Origin: Mesorhizobium sp. WSM3860 | GTDB taxonomy: Bacteria; Pseudomonadota; Alphaproteobacteria; Rhizobiales; Rhizobiaceae | Reading direction: 5' to 3' | NCBI RefSeq assembly: GCF_002294995.1 | Contig: NZ_NSGF01000007.1 | Location: 1-64,000 of the forward strand | DNA: 64,000 nt | Shown: in pieces, positions 35,926 to 45,993 of the stretch | How positions within the stretch are numbered: the stretch's first letter is position 1 | How the letters are laid out: every line of letters begins with the position of its first letter | Translations under genes and position numbers: made by a program | The notes under the pieces: generated by a model | What the model saw: only the letters and a program-made list of their open reading frames with translations | Databases searched by the model: none | What the model was told of the DNA's origin: nothing

Positions 35926-37977
35926 TCAGGCGGCCTTGCCGTTGGCGTTCATCGCCTCGTCGGCGAGGCGACCGGTCAGCTCGGCCATATGGTCGAAGAC
36001 GGCCTTGTAGCTGGCGACGCCTGCCGTCGCCGAGCGCAGCTCGATAATCAGGTCGCCGATCTCGGCCTGAGGCATGGTCGCTTCGACCACGTCCCAGCCC
36101 GGCCAGCCGGGCCGCGCGTCATAGCCAAGGATCTGGCCGCGCCGCTGCGGGATCAAAGCGATAATCCTCGAGGTCGCATCTGAAGGCGTGACGATCTCAA
36201 CCTTCATGATCGGTTCCAGCAGAACCGGCGAACAGGCCGCCATGCCTTCTTTCATCGCCAGCTTCGCCGCCATCTGGAAGGCCATGTCGGACGAGTCGAC
36301 GGCATGATAGGAGCCGTCCGAAAGGTTGACGGCAACATCGACAACCGGGAAGCCGAGCGGACCGGATTTCAGATAGTCGCGGATGCCGGTCTCCACCGAC
36401 TGGATGTAGGTTTTTGGCACGACGCCGCCGGTGATGGTGTCGGTGAACTGGAAACCCGTGCCGCGCGGCAGCGGCTTGATCTCGATCACCACGTCGCCGA
36501 ACTGGCCGTGGCCGCCCGACTGTTTCTTGTGGCGGCCGCGCTGCTGTGCGGATTTGCGGATCGTCTCGCGATAGGGCACAGCCGGCGAATGGCCGTCGAT
36601 CGGGATCTGGTTCTTGCCCTCCAGGCGCTCGCGCACGACTCGCAGGTGCATTTCGCCATGGCCCGACAACACGGTCTCCGCGGAATCCTGATTGTGGTGC
36701 AGGCTGAGCGAGGGGTCTTCCTCGGCCAGCCTCTGGATCGCGGCCGACATCTTGACCTCGTCCTTGCGCTCCTTGGGACGCAAAGCGAATGCGAACACCG
36801 GTTGCGGGGGCTCCAGCGCGATCAGCGGCTTGATGCCGTCCTTGGCCGAACTCAGCGTTTGGCCGGTCCTGACATTGTCGAGCTTGCCGAGCGCGACGGT
36901 ATCGCCAGCCTTGGCCGACGGCAGCTTCAACTGGTCTTTGCCAAGCATCTTGTAGATGCCGGAGACCTTGGTCGTGTCTCCGTTGGAGAGGAAGAGCTCG
37001 GCCGCGTCGGCCACCTGGCCGGAAAGCACACGCGAAATAGACAGTTTGCCGCCATGCGCGGTGTGGATGGTCTTCATCACCTGCACGACCGTCTGATTGC
37101 CATCGGGCGCGCCAAGGCGCTTGCGCGTCGCCTCAACGTCCGGCGCGTCGTGGCGGATAGCCTTCAACAGGCGCAGCACACCGTTGCCCTTCTCGGCGGT
37201 ACCGATCAGCACCGGCGTCACCGAGCCGGCGCGCAGGTCGGCGGCAAGGTCATCGAAGATCGCATCCTTCGGCGGCTCGATCTCCTCCAGAAGCTGCTCC
37301 ATCAGCTGGTCGTCATGGTCGGCGAGCGTCTCCAGCATCGAGAACCGTGCCTCGAGTTCGCGCGCCTTGTCGTCGTCCGGAATCTCGGCGACCTGGCTTT
37401 CGGCATATTCGCGGTAGACATAGGCCCGCTCCAAGGCGAGATCGATCGAGCCGATGACGACACCGTCCTTGCGCAGCGGAATCTGGCGCAGCAGCAGCGG
37501 CGCCGAGCTGGCCGGCTGCAACATCTTTAGTGTCTCGCGCACGCCGGCGACCGCCTTGTCGACCTTGTTGAGGAACAGGATGCGCGGCACGCCGAGATCG
37601 TCGAGCTTGCGTATGATGAGCTGGAGCGCGGGTATCTTCTTTTCGTCCGCTTCGGCCACGACCACGGCGACATCGCAGGCGGCAAGCACCGGCTCTGCCT
37701 CGAAGGCGAATTCGATGGAACCGGGGCAATCGACGAAGGTGAACTGCTCGCCCATGAATTCCGTCGTGGCAAAGGTCGCCTCGACGCTCATGGCGTGGGC
37801 GCGGGCTTCTGGCGAATGATCCGAAACCGTATTGCCTGATGAGACGGGATTCTGGCGGGGAATGGCGCCCGTGCGGGCGAGGATGGCTTCGAGAAGTGTC
37901 GTCTTACCGCTTGCGAAGGGACCGACTATGGCGATGCATTTCGGTCCCGTGCGTCGTCCTCCGGCGCGATTACCCAT
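35926..37977 (-). CDS. Elongation factor G-like GTPase (EF-G paralogue)
   Basis: A 683-residue five-domain EF-G homologue. G1 AIVGPFASGKTTLLEAIL; G3 region FVDCPGSIEF, where canonical EF-G has D-T-P-G-H; G4 LFLNKVDK; domain II onward GKLSISRVLSGQ; domain III VSAAIQ-like MSAAIQRLAEEDPSL and HGEMHLRVV; domain IV GGHGQFGDVVIEIKP; domain V EPIMKVEIVTPSD. The missing catalytic His after P-G suggests slow or absent GTP hydrolysis. Alphaproteobacteria commonly carry this second EF-G-like protein; its role is not established. GGAGG precedes ATG 37977. Confidence 0.88.
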   Translation of the reverse strand: MGNRAGGRRTGPKCIAIVGPFASGKTTLLEAILARTGAIPRQNPVSSGNTVSDHSPEARAHAMSVEATFATTEFMGEQFTFVDCPGSIEFAFEAEPVLAACDVAVVVAEADEKKIPALQLIIRKLDDLGVPRILFLNKVDKAVAGVRETLKMLQPASSAPLLLRQIPLRKDGVVIGSIDLALERAYVYREYAESQVAEIPDDDKARELEARFSMLETLADHDDQLMEQLLEEIEPPKDAIFDDLAADLRAGSVTPVLIGTAEKGNGVLRLLKAIRHDAPDVEATRKRLGAPDGNQTVVQVMKTIHTAHGGKLSISRVLSGQVADAAELFLSNGDTTKVSGIYKMLGKDQLKLPSAKAGDTVALGKLDNVRTGQTLSSAKDGIKPLIALEPPQPVFAFALRPKERKDEVKMSAAIQRLAEEDPSLSLHHNQDSAETVLSGHGEMHLRVVRERLEGKNQIPIDGHSPAVPYRETIRKSAQQRGRHKKQSGGHGQFGDVVIEIKPLPRGTGFQFTDTITGGVVPKTYIQSVETGIRDYLKSGPLGFPVVDVAVNLSDGSYHAVDSSDMAFQMAAKLAMKEGMAACSPVLLEPIMKVEIVTPSDATSRIIALIPQRRGQILGYDARPGWPGWDVVEATMPQAEIGDLIIELRSATAGVASYKAVFDHMAELTGRLADEAMNANGKAA

Positions 37978-38251
37978 GGCTGACCTCCACTCAGGCGTTT
38001 CCCTGGGAGCGGCGGCCGGCCTGTTCGGCCGTCGCGGGCGGGGTTGTTGCTCACCACCTGCCAAGGCCATCGTCACACGGGTTCGCGGAGAGGGCAAGGA
38101 AAATAGGAATTGCGCCGGCTTTGGTTTTGGTGCTGGTTTCGAACATCCCGGTGTCTCAAGCGCTCAGAGGCGATTGCGCCGGTCGCCATATAGCATGAAA
38201 CTGACCTCCCGCTGCGGCGGACGGTCCCTAACGATTTGAGAGAGTTCTACG

Positions 38252-38647
38252 ATGAAGATCATTGCGTGCGGCAGCGTGCCGACGATCATCGCGCCTGAAA
38301 AGTATTTCACCGGCAAGGTGCTGCAGACGCCGATCATCGAGAAGGAGGCGCCGGCGCGGCTGCGGGCAACCCTGGTCAGTTTCGAACCGGGCGCCCGCAC
38401 GCATTGGCACACGCACCCGCTCGGCCAGACGCTCTACGTCACGGCCGGTGCCGGGCTTGCGCAGACCTGGGGCGGGCCGATCGGGGTGATCAGGGCGGGC
38501 GACGTCATCTCCTTCGCGCCGGGCGAAAAGCACTGGCATGGCGCCGGACCGAAAACCACGATGACGCATGTCGCCATGCAGGAAGCGCTGGACGGCGTCC
38601 ATGCCGAGTGGCTAGAGGCGGTATCCGACGAGCAGTATGGCAGCTGA
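38252..38647 (+). CDS. Cupin domain protein
   Basis: A 131-residue single-cupin protein. Cupin motif 1 reads FEPGARTHWHTHPLGQTLYV (H-x-H-x-x-x-x-x-Q), motif 2 RAGDVISFAPGEKHWHGAGP. This form, with W-H-T-H and K-H-W-H-G, is like bacterial (R)-mandelonitrile-lyase/carboxymuconolactone-decarboxylase associated cupins. All metal-ligand positions (His, His, Gln/Glu, His) are present. It ends with a strong bidirectional terminator shared with aatA. Confidence 0.86.
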   Translation: MKIIACGSVPTIIAPEKYFTGKVLQTPIIEKEAPARLRATLVSFEPGARTHWHTHPLGQTLYVTAGAGLAQTWGGPIGVIRAGDVISFAPGEKHWHGAGPKTTMTHVAMQEALDGVHAEWLEAVSDEQYGS

Positions 38648-38661
38648 GAAGCCAACAAAAA

Positions 38662-38684
38662 CCCGGCGCGAAGCCGGGCTTTTC
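38662..38684. terminator. Bidirectional terminator between cupin and aminotransferase genes
   Basis: CCCGGC (38662-38667) and GCCGGG (38673-38678) around GCGAA; CTTTTCT follows on the plus strand and TTTTTGTT on the minus strand. It is placed between two convergent genes. Confidence 0.88.
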
Positions 38685-38703
38685 TGGATGGCGGCGTTGC
38701 CGA

Positions 38704-40008
<1,305 letters not shown>

Positions 40009-40069
40009 TCAAGGTGGCGTGAGCGGCAACTATAAATTCATCAACGAGCGGTAAACCCTTGCTGGCAGG

Positions 40070-41011
40070 ATGGCAGATCGAATTCCGCTTACTCTGCGGA
40101 GCGAGGGACCTTTGTCGCGCAGCATCGGGCTTGCCCATATCATCCGTCATGATGACGGCACCTCCAGCGGTGTCTGGGGAATCTACACGCTGCAGAGCGC
40201 CTTCCAGCCGATCTTCGCCTTCGATGAAGGCAAGCTTTCGCTCGTCGCCTTCGAGGGGCTTATCCGGCCGTTCCGCGACGGTGAGCCGCAATCGCCGATG
40301 AGCTTCTTCGGCACTTGCCCCGCGGGCGACCGGCTGCATATCGAGGCGCTGACCAGGACGCTGCATCTGCTCAACGCCGGCGCCTGTCTACCGCAAGAGG
40401 CGTCCATCTTCGTCAATTTCGATCCGTCGGTGTTCACCGATCGCGCCATCGTCGACAAGGCGCTGCGCGACATGCGGCTGGTGCTGCACGAGGCCGGCAT
40501 CGACCCGCGCCGTATCGTGTGCGAGGTCACCGAGCAGAAATCGGCTTCGCAGGAAACGCTCTACAGCTTCGTCGAGGCGCTGCGCGCCAACGGGTTCCGC
40601 ATCGCCGTCGACGATTACGGCGCCGACGAATCCGACATCAACCGCATCAAGGAGTTGCGGCCGGACATCGTCAAATTCGACGCCCACTGGATCACGCAGC
40701 TCATGGAGTCCGGGGCCGGATTCGCGCTGCTGACGACGATGGTGACGAGCTTTGAAAGTCAGGGCGTCCGCACGGTCTTCGAAGGCATCGAGGAAGGCTG
40801 GCAGCTCGAGCTCGCCGGGAAATCCGGGGCTTCGATGGTGCAAGGCTATGTGCTTGCCCGGCCGGAACTCGCCTCGATCGTTTTTCGCGTCTTCGGCAAG
40901 AGCATGCTGGCGCCCGCGGCCGGGCAGGGCAAAACGACAGCGGCCGCCAGTCCCGCTCCGGTGGCGTCGGCTCGCCCGACCAAGGCGTTTGGGCGCAAGG
41001 TGACGCCATGA
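40070..41011 (+). CDS. EAL domain protein (c-di-GMP phosphodiesterase family), first of pair
   Basis: A 313-residue EAL-only protein. EAL motif reads FEGLIRPF; N in IFVNFDP, E in VCEVTEQ, D-D in VDDYGADES, K in DIVKFD, E in VFEGIEEG and Q in QGYVLARP are kept, so metal ligands look complete, while loop 6 (DFGTG) has become D-Y-G-A-D. No GGDEF, PAS or membrane part is present. Its stop overlaps the ATG of the next EAL gene (ATGA), implying co-translation. Confidence 0.86.
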   Translation: MADRIPLTLRSEGPLSRSIGLAHIIRHDDGTSSGVWGIYTLQSAFQPIFAFDEGKLSLVAFEGLIRPFRDGEPQSPMSFFGTCPAGDRLHIEALTRTLHLLNAGACLPQEASIFVNFDPSVFTDRAIVDKALRDMRLVLHEAGIDPRRIVCEVTEQKSASQETLYSFVEALRANGFRIAVDDYGADESDINRIKELRPDIVKFDAHWITQLMESGAGFALLTTMVTSFESQGVRTVFEGIEEGWQLELAGKSGASMVQGYVLARPELASIVFRVFGKSMLAPAAGQGKTTAAASPAPVASARPTKAFGRKVTP

Positions 41012-41883
41012 CCGGGCGGCCCGACAGCCGGCGCCCCGAAAGGCGGCGAAGTGTCGCCGAGGCGATCTTCGAAGACGAGATTGGTCTTCAATTCGGCGTC
41101 TATGGCGAGTTCCGGCTGTGGAGCGCCTACCAGCCGATCTTCGCGCCGCAGGGCAGATCGCTGCAACCTGTCGCCGTCGAGGCGCTGATCGAGCCGCGCC
41201 GCGTCGCGACGCCGGTTGCTCCGAAACTTTTCTTCGACAGCGTCGCGGCAAAGGACCGGCTGTTCGTCGAGACGATGTGCCGGATGCTGCATCTCGGAAA
41301 CTACCGCAACATCGGCGTCGATGGTCTTACCCTGTTCTTCAACTACAATCCGATGATCAACGATCATCTCGGGCGGGCGCTCGCCGAGATCCGGCTGATG
41401 GCCACGCATCTCGGCGATTTCGGCCTCGAGCCGGCCATGCTGGTCTGCGAGATCACCGAGCAGGCAGCCGACGAGCATGTGCTTGCCGGCCTCGTGCGCG
41501 AGATGCGGCGTGACGGTGTCGGCATCGCCATCGACGATTTCGGCACCGGGCATTCCACCGAAGCGCGCATCAGCCTGCTGTCGCCCGACATCGTCAAGAT
41601 CGACGGCGGCTGGTTCGCCGAGTTCTGCCGCCATGCCGCCGCCGAGCGGTTCTTCCGGCCGCTGGTTTCGATGCTGCACGACCGCGGCGCCAAGGTGCTG
41701 GTCGAAGGCATCGAGCATGCCACGCATCTGCGCGTCGCGCTCGATGGCGGCGTCGACCTCCTGCAAGGATATCACCTCGCCCGCCCGGCGCTGGTCGGCA
41801 CGATCTTCAACGAAGAGCCGCTGGCGATCGATGCGCTGCTCGGCATGGACAACAAGGTCGTGCCTTTGCATCAGCGCCGCTGA
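41008..41883 (+). CDS. EAL domain protein, second of pair
   Basis: A 291-residue EAL-only protein. VEALIEPRR at the EAL motif (Arg of E-A-L-x-R replaced by Glu), LFFNYNP, VCEITEQ, IDDFGTGHST, DIVKIDGGWF, LVEGIEH and LLQGYHLARP. Loop 6 is canonical here, whereas the upstream partner has the altered loop, so the two are complementary in which motif has diverged. The N-terminal 30 residues are basic. Translationally coupled to the first EAL gene; the pair may work as a heterodimer (inference). Confidence 0.86.
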   Translation: MTGRPDSRRPERRRSVAEAIFEDEIGLQFGVYGEFRLWSAYQPIFAPQGRSLQPVAVEALIEPRRVATPVAPKLFFDSVAAKDRLFVETMCRMLHLGNYRNIGVDGLTLFFNYNPMINDHLGRALAEIRLMATHLGDFGLEPAMLVCEITEQAADEHVLAGLVREMRRDGVGIAIDDFGTGHSTEARISLLSPDIVKIDGGWFAEFCRHAAAERFFRPLVSMLHDRGAKVLVEGIEHATHLRVALDGGVDLLQGYHLARPALVGTIFNEEPLAIDALLGMDNKVVPLHQRR

Positions 41884-41971
41884 TGCTTTCACTCAAAAAC
41901 AAATCACTGGATGAGACCCGCACAGGCGAGTTAGAGGCTTCTTCGATCGTTCGTCGGGCGCGGAGAGGGCC

Positions 41972-42580
41972 ATGATCCTTTATGACATGATCGACAGCGG
42001 CAATTGCTACAAGCCGCGCCTGTTGATGGCCAAGCTCGGCATTCCCTTCATCCGCATCGAAGTGAGCTCGCACACCGGCGAGACGCGCAAGCCCGACTAT
42101 GTCGCCAAGAACCCCAACGCGATGGTGCCGCTGCTCGAGCTCGACAATGGCCGGCGCATCGCTGAATCCAACGCCATTCTGCTCTATCTCGCCGAAGGCA
42201 CGCGCTTCCTGCCGGCCGACAGATATGAGCGGGCGCTGGCCTATCAGTGGCTATTCTTCGAGCAGTATAGCCACGAGCCCTACATCGCTGTGCGCAAGGC
42301 GCTGCTCACATTTCCTGAGAGGGCGAAGGATGCGACGCCGGAACGGCTGGCGCTGACCTTGGAGCGCGGCAACAAGGCCCTCGGCGTGATGAACAAACAT
42401 CTGGAGCAGAACGCCTTTTTCGCCGGCGGCAGCTACAGCGTCGCCGACATCGCGCTCTATGCCTACACCCACACCGCCGACAAGGGCGGCTTCCAGCTCG
42501 ACGCCTATCCGGCCGTGGTGGAGTGGCTGAAGCAGGTCGAGACAGACAAGGGGCACGTGCCGATCGAGTGGGTGGGGTAG
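41972..42580 (+). CDS. Glutathione S-transferase family protein
   Basis: A 202-residue GST. N-terminal thioredoxin-like part MILYDMIDSGNCYKPRLLMA (S/C near residue 9-11), the cis-Pro signature AMVPLLELDNGRRIAESNAI and an alpha-helical C-terminal domain with YSVADIALYAYTHTADKGGF. The glutathione-binding P and E-S residues are in place. Substrate unknown. It is 88 bases downstream of the second EAL gene. Confidence 0.9.
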   Translation: MILYDMIDSGNCYKPRLLMAKLGIPFIRIEVSSHTGETRKPDYVAKNPNAMVPLLELDNGRRIAESNAILLYLAEGTRFLPADRYERALAYQWLFFEQYSHEPYIAVRKALLTFPERAKDATPERLALTLERGNKALGVMNKHLEQNAFFAGGSYSVADIALYAYTHTADKGGFQLDAYPAVVEWLKQVETDKGHVPIEWVG

Positions 42581-42601
42581 TTCTTGCTCACGCCGTCGCG
42601 G

Positions 42602-42874
42602 CTACTTCAAAAGACGTTCATATTCGGAGTGGGCGCCGATCCAAAACCAGACCACATCCTCCTGATCTCGGACCGCAACAGCGCGGTAGCCCAGATCTAC
42701 TCGAGCCGACCAGTAACGGCCAACCCGCTTGAAATGCAGCGAAGGATGAAACGGATCTGCGCGTAGCCTTGCGAAACTGCTGTCAGCCTTCACCCTGATT
42801 GCATCCTTCACCCTGATTGCATTAGGTAGTTTGTCGTAAGCGTCCCAAAACGAAGGGGCGGCGAAGTGATTCAC
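42602..42874 (-). CDS. RelE/ParE-like toxin of a type II toxin-antitoxin pair
   Basis: A 90-residue RelE/HigB-fold protein: FWDAYDKLPNAIRV, FARLRADPFHPSLHFKRVG, YWSARVDLGYRAVAV and VWFWIGAHSEYERLL. It starts with GTG at 42874 overlapping the stop of the antitoxin (GTGA). An 18-bp unit is tandemly duplicated in frame (42785-42802 and 42803-42820, 17 of 18 bases identical), adding A-I-R-V-K-D just after the conserved L-P-x-x-I-R. This may alter folding or activity of the toxin. Confidence 0.85.
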   Translation of the reverse strand: MNHFAAPSFWDAYDKLPNAIRVKDAIRVKADSSFARLRADPFHPSLHFKRVGRYWSARVDLGYRAVAVRDQEDVVWFWIGAHSEYERLLK

Positions 42875-43071
42875 AGAGGCCGGGTCCGGCCTGCACGATG
42901 GTCAGCCAGAGCCTGATCGGCAAGCTTGTCCAGCCGACCCGCCTTCGCGTCGGCTTCGATTTGCTTGTCCCACAAATCAGCCTGGAGGGCCTCGAACCAA
43001 GCGGCAAATGCCTTCAGTTCCTCGAGGCTGAGTTCGGCAACGGACTTTTCGATCTGTTCAAGTTTGGTCAT
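42871..43071 (-). CDS. Antitoxin of the RelE/ParE-like pair
   Basis: A 66-residue acidic helical protein (MTKLEQIEKSVAELSLEELK then FAAWFEALQADLWDKQIEAD) with the form of small antitoxins preceding RelE-like toxins in rhizobia. A C-terminal A-G-R-L-D-K-L-A-D-Q-A-L helix probably binds the toxin. No DNA-binding domain is obvious. First gene of the two-gene unit. Confidence 0.82.
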   Translation of the reverse strand: MTKLEQIEKSVAELSLEELKAFAAWFEALQADLWDKQIEADAKAGRLDKLADQALADHRAGRTRPL

Positions 43072-43399
43072 CGGCCAACGGTATCACTATTGGGCTAAAA
43101 GTACCATGAGTGGGACACTCAACCCAGAAAACAACTCGCTCAAAATCCAGCAACAAAAAAGGCGGGACAATGCCCGCCTTCCTATGCCGGTAGCCTGATC
43201 GGGAGCGTTGGGGCCGGGCCGGCAGCTATCTGCTGTTCCAGCTTGTCGGACCTTTCGCTCCGGCGCGCTTATCGCACGACCGTCAGTACATCCGTGACTT
43301 GCCGCGCGCTCCAGGCTCTCGCCCAGTGCGCGTCGCTAACTAGCCGCATTTGTGCAATGCCAGGCGATGACGCTTGGCGTGCAAAATGCTAGCTCCAAA
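43072..43399. other. Gene-free interval between the TA pair and the cold-shock gene
   Basis: No coding frame is convincing in these 328 bases. It should hold the TA promoter near 43080-43120 and a terminator-like hairpin at 43159-43180. The rest (43200-43399) shows no feature I can name. Confidence 0.5.
43159..43180 (-). terminator. Intrinsic terminator on the minus strand
   Basis: AAGGCGGG (43159-43166) and CCCGCCTT (43173-43180) form an 8-bp stem; on the minus strand the 3' arm continues into six T. It could end a long cold-shock transcript or a transcript on the minus strand entering from upstream; it precedes the TA genes. Confidence 0.75.
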
Positions 43400-43612
43400 T
43401 CAGGCTGCCTTGCTCAGAGATCCAGCAGCGGACTTGCCGGTGCGGCGGTCCTGCTCGATCTCGAAGTTGATCTTCTGGCCCTCAACCAGGGTCGACATGC
43501 CAGCGCGCTCGACAGCGGAGATGTGGACGAAAACGTCCGCGCCGCCCGAGTCGGGCTGGATGAAGCCGAAGCCCTTGGTGGCGTTGAACCACTTGACCGT
43601 TCCAGTTGCCAT
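43400..43612 (-). CDS. Cold-shock protein (CspA family)
   Basis: A 70-residue OB-fold RNA/DNA chaperone. RNP1-type [18 protein letters not shown] and RNP2-type [12 protein letters not shown] are complete; the rest ([19 protein letters not shown]) is typical for rhizobial Csp. A longer upstream frame exists but the family start is the ATG at 43612 with GAGGA in front. The unusually long 5' region is in keeping with a cold-regulated leader. Confidence 0.95.
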   Translation of the reverse strand: MATGTVKWFNATKGFGFIQPDSGGADVFVHISAVERAGMSTLVEGQKINFEIEQDRRTGKSAAGSLSKAA

Positions 43613-43887
43613 TTGAATGTCCTCGCATTTGCTTTGGTTTGACCGGACCGAAGTCCAGCCGGTGGTATCGAAATTTTGGAGATAGACGTCAGCAAACGCG
43701 AAGATCGCGAGGCCCGATCGATCGGCCAAATTCAATGCGCCGGATATAGTATGGTTCGCCGACGAAAACAAGATGGCGTTAACTGCATGTGCTGCGATAG
43801 CGTCCAACGGAGCCCACTTCGGGCGGAAGCTTTGCGGCCAGGGATGCGTTGTGGGGGATGATAGGCTTGCTGTTGCGGGAGAAGATC

Positions 43888-44217
43888 ATGAGGACAATTC
43901 TGCTTGCCGCCTGCCTGATGTTGGTGGCCGTCGAGGCGCAGGCCGTCTCGCGCTACGACCCGACGCGCATGAGCTGCGATCGCGTGCAGGCGACGATCGC
44001 CAGGCAGGGCGCGGTCATCCTGCGCTATCAGTCGACGCGCGTGCCGGGACTGCCGCTTTATGACCGCTATGTGCGGGACGAACGCTTCTGCAACATGGGC
44101 GAGGTGAGGTCGAGGGCCTACGTGCCGAGCGCCGACACCGAGTCCTGCCCCGTCTATATCTGCAAGCGGCCGGACTTCGACCGGCATTTCCGACGGCGGA
44201 TCTTCCCGCGTCACTAG
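43888..44217 (+). CDS. Small exported protein of unknown function
   Basis: A 109-residue protein with a signal peptide (MRTILLAACLMLVAVEAQA) and a Cys-containing body (RMSCDRVQATIARQGAVILR, RFCNMGEV, SCPVYICKRP). Four conserved-looking cysteines suggest periplasmic disulfides. Similar proteins are frequent in Rhizobiales; no function is known to me. It converges on ogt, 24 bases apart. Confidence 0.75.
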   Translation: MRTILLAACLMLVAVEAQAVSRYDPTRMSCDRVQATIARQGAVILRYQSTRVPGLPLYDRYVRDERFCNMGEVRSRAYVPSADTESCPVYICKRPDFDRHFRRRIFPRH

Positions 44218-44241
44218 AGTCCGGCTTTCGGCAAGCCTGTG

Positions 44242-44811
44242 TCAGAACGTGAATGATGCCTGAGCGGCCGGCGGCGGACCGACCCGCACGCCTTCCATGG
44301 CCAGCATCTTCTCCTTGGTGGCGGAGCCGCCGGGAGCCGAGAAGCCGCCGATCTTGCCACCCGCGGCAAGGATGCGGTGGCAGGGAATGACCAGCGGCAC
44401 CGGATTGGTGCCAAGCGCTGCACCGGTTTCGCGGGCGAGGCCGGCATGGCCGGCACGCTGGGCCAATTCGCCATAGGTGGTGGTCTCGCCGAAGCCGAGC
44501 TTGCGCGCGGCGTCATAGACGGCGAGGCGGAAATCGTCGACGCCGTCGAGATCGACCGGCACGCCGGAGAAGTCGACATCCTCCCCGGCCGCATAGGCCT
44601 TGATCGAGGCGATCAGTTCGACCACCCATTTCGGCTGTTCGGTGCAGCTTGAGACGCCGGCACGGCGAAACAGGCGGCGCTCGACCGCTTCGCGGCTGCG
44701 CTCGGGCAAGCAGAGCCGGATCAGGCCCTTTTCGCTCCAGGCAATGCCCATGAAGCCGATCACTGTTTCTAACACTGCGTGGCCGGCCGTGATCGGCGAT
44801 GCGTTTTCCAT
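44242..44811 (-). CDS. ogt: Methylated-DNA-protein-cysteine S-methyltransferase
   Basis: A 189-residue DNA repair protein that removes O6-alkyl groups from guanine in a suicide reaction. Active site VPLVIPCHRILAAGGKIGGF (P-C-H-R), helix FGETTTYGELAQRAG (HTH) and the N-terminal MGIAWSEKGLIRLCL. The start ATG 44811 is the first of a coherent frame; further upstream translation is not coding. No Ada domain is present. Divergent from the lytic transglycosylase gene. Confidence 0.93.
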   Translation of the reverse strand: MENASPITAGHAVLETVIGFMGIAWSEKGLIRLCLPERSREAVERRLFRRAGVSSCTEQPKWVVELIASIKAYAAGEDVDFSGVPVDLDGVDDFRLAVYDAARKLGFGETTTYGELAQRAGHAGLARETGAALGTNPVPLVIPCHRILAAGGKIGGFSAPGGSATKEKMLAMEGVRVGPPPAAQASFTF

Positions 44812-44986
44812 GGTGCGCTCCTTTCCGCAATCTGCGAAAAACGGGTACATCTCCAGTACAGATAGGGAACAATATCGCAGTTTGCTTCGAGTCTCGCCAC
44901 CCGAAAGCTGCATACTGGCCCTGATTGCCCGCTTGGAATCGCTGGTGTAAGGACTTTTTAACAACCGACAATCGGACCTGCAGGGC

Positions 44987-45949
44987 TTGGCAGCGAAAAT
45001 CATTCTCACCGCGATCGGCGTGCTCGTTGCAGCTGCCGGCCTCAGCGGCTGTACCTCGACCTCCCAGATGAAGCCCTCGCCGGTGCTTGCGGCGGCTTCG
45101 ACGCCGGCCGTCGAGGACGACAGCCCGACCGTCGCGCTGCCCGAAACCGTTGCCGTTCTGCCGGAGCCTTCCGGCCTTGCACAGGTGCAGACGGCGGCGC
45201 TGACCGGCGATGCCGTTGCCTTGGCGACGGCGCCTGGGGCGACGACGGCTGGCGCGCCGCTGCCCCCGCCCGCGCAGCCCGGCGCCGCCCTTCCGCCGCC
45301 GGCGCAACCAGTCGCGTTCGCCGGATCGACACCTGTCGCCGGGCAGTTTCCGCCGCCGCCGGTGCTGATGGCTGGCGCATCGCCGACCGGCCCCGGTGCG
45401 CTCAAGCAGGCCGCCGTCTACAAGACCCCCGCTGTTGCCATGCCGGTCACCGGCCAATCGGCGAAAATGGCGCCCATGCCGGGCGTGCAGCAGGTTGCCT
45501 ATGTGGTGCCGCAGAACCCGGCGCTGCTTATCCAACCGGGCCAGCCCGAACAGCATGCCACGGGTCCGCGCGCCGAGATCGAGCGGCTGATCGAGAAATA
45601 TTCGGCGATCTACGAAGTGCCGGTCGATCTGGTGCGCCATGTCGTCAACCGCGAGAGCACGTTCAATCCGAAGGCCTATAATCACGGCCATTGGGGACTG
45701 ATGCAGATCAAGCACGCGACGGCACGCGGCATGGGCTATGGCGGGCCGGCGGTCGGTCTGTTCGACGCCGAGACCAATCTCAAATACGCTGTCAAATACC
45801 TGCGCGGCGCCTGGCTGGTCTCGGGCGGCAACGCCAAGCGGGCCGACCAGCTCTATCAGACAGGCTATTATTACGACGCCAAGCGCAAGGGCCTGCTCGA
45901 TCAAACGGGTCTCGGCGTCGACCGCCGCCGCCTGCAGCCAGGCGCCTGA
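44987..45949 (+). CDS. Lytic transglycosylase lipoprotein
   Basis: A 320-residue SLT-domain protein. Lipoprotein signal with lipobox L-S-G-C (VAAAGLSGCTSTS), a Pro/Ala-rich linker of about 150 residues (PPPAQPGAALPPPAQPVAFA), then the catalytic domain VDLVRHVVNRESTFNPKAYN (E of R-E-S), HWGLMQIKHATARGMGY and YLRGAW-LVSGGNAKRADQLY. It cleaves peptidoglycan glycan strands; located at the outer membrane by the lipid anchor. Start is TTG 44987 with AGGG in front, since no ATG or GTG is available. Confidence 0.85.
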   Translation: MAAKIILTAIGVLVAAAGLSGCTSTSQMKPSPVLAAASTPAVEDDSPTVALPETVAVLPEPSGLAQVQTAALTGDAVALATAPGATTAGAPLPPPAQPGAALPPPAQPVAFAGSTPVAGQFPPPPVLMAGASPTGPGALKQAAVYKTPAVAMPVTGQSAKMAPMPGVQQVAYVVPQNPALLIQPGQPEQHATGPRAEIERLIEKYSAIYEVPVDLVRHVVNRESTFNPKAYNHGHWGLMQIKHATARGMGYGGPAVGLFDAETNLKYAVKYLRGAWLVSGGNAKRADQLYQTGYYYDAKRKGLLDQTGLGVDRRRLQPGA

Positions 45950-45993
45950 GCGCCGGCAACGAGGCCCGTCCCACCGGCGTTGGGGCCAGTTGC

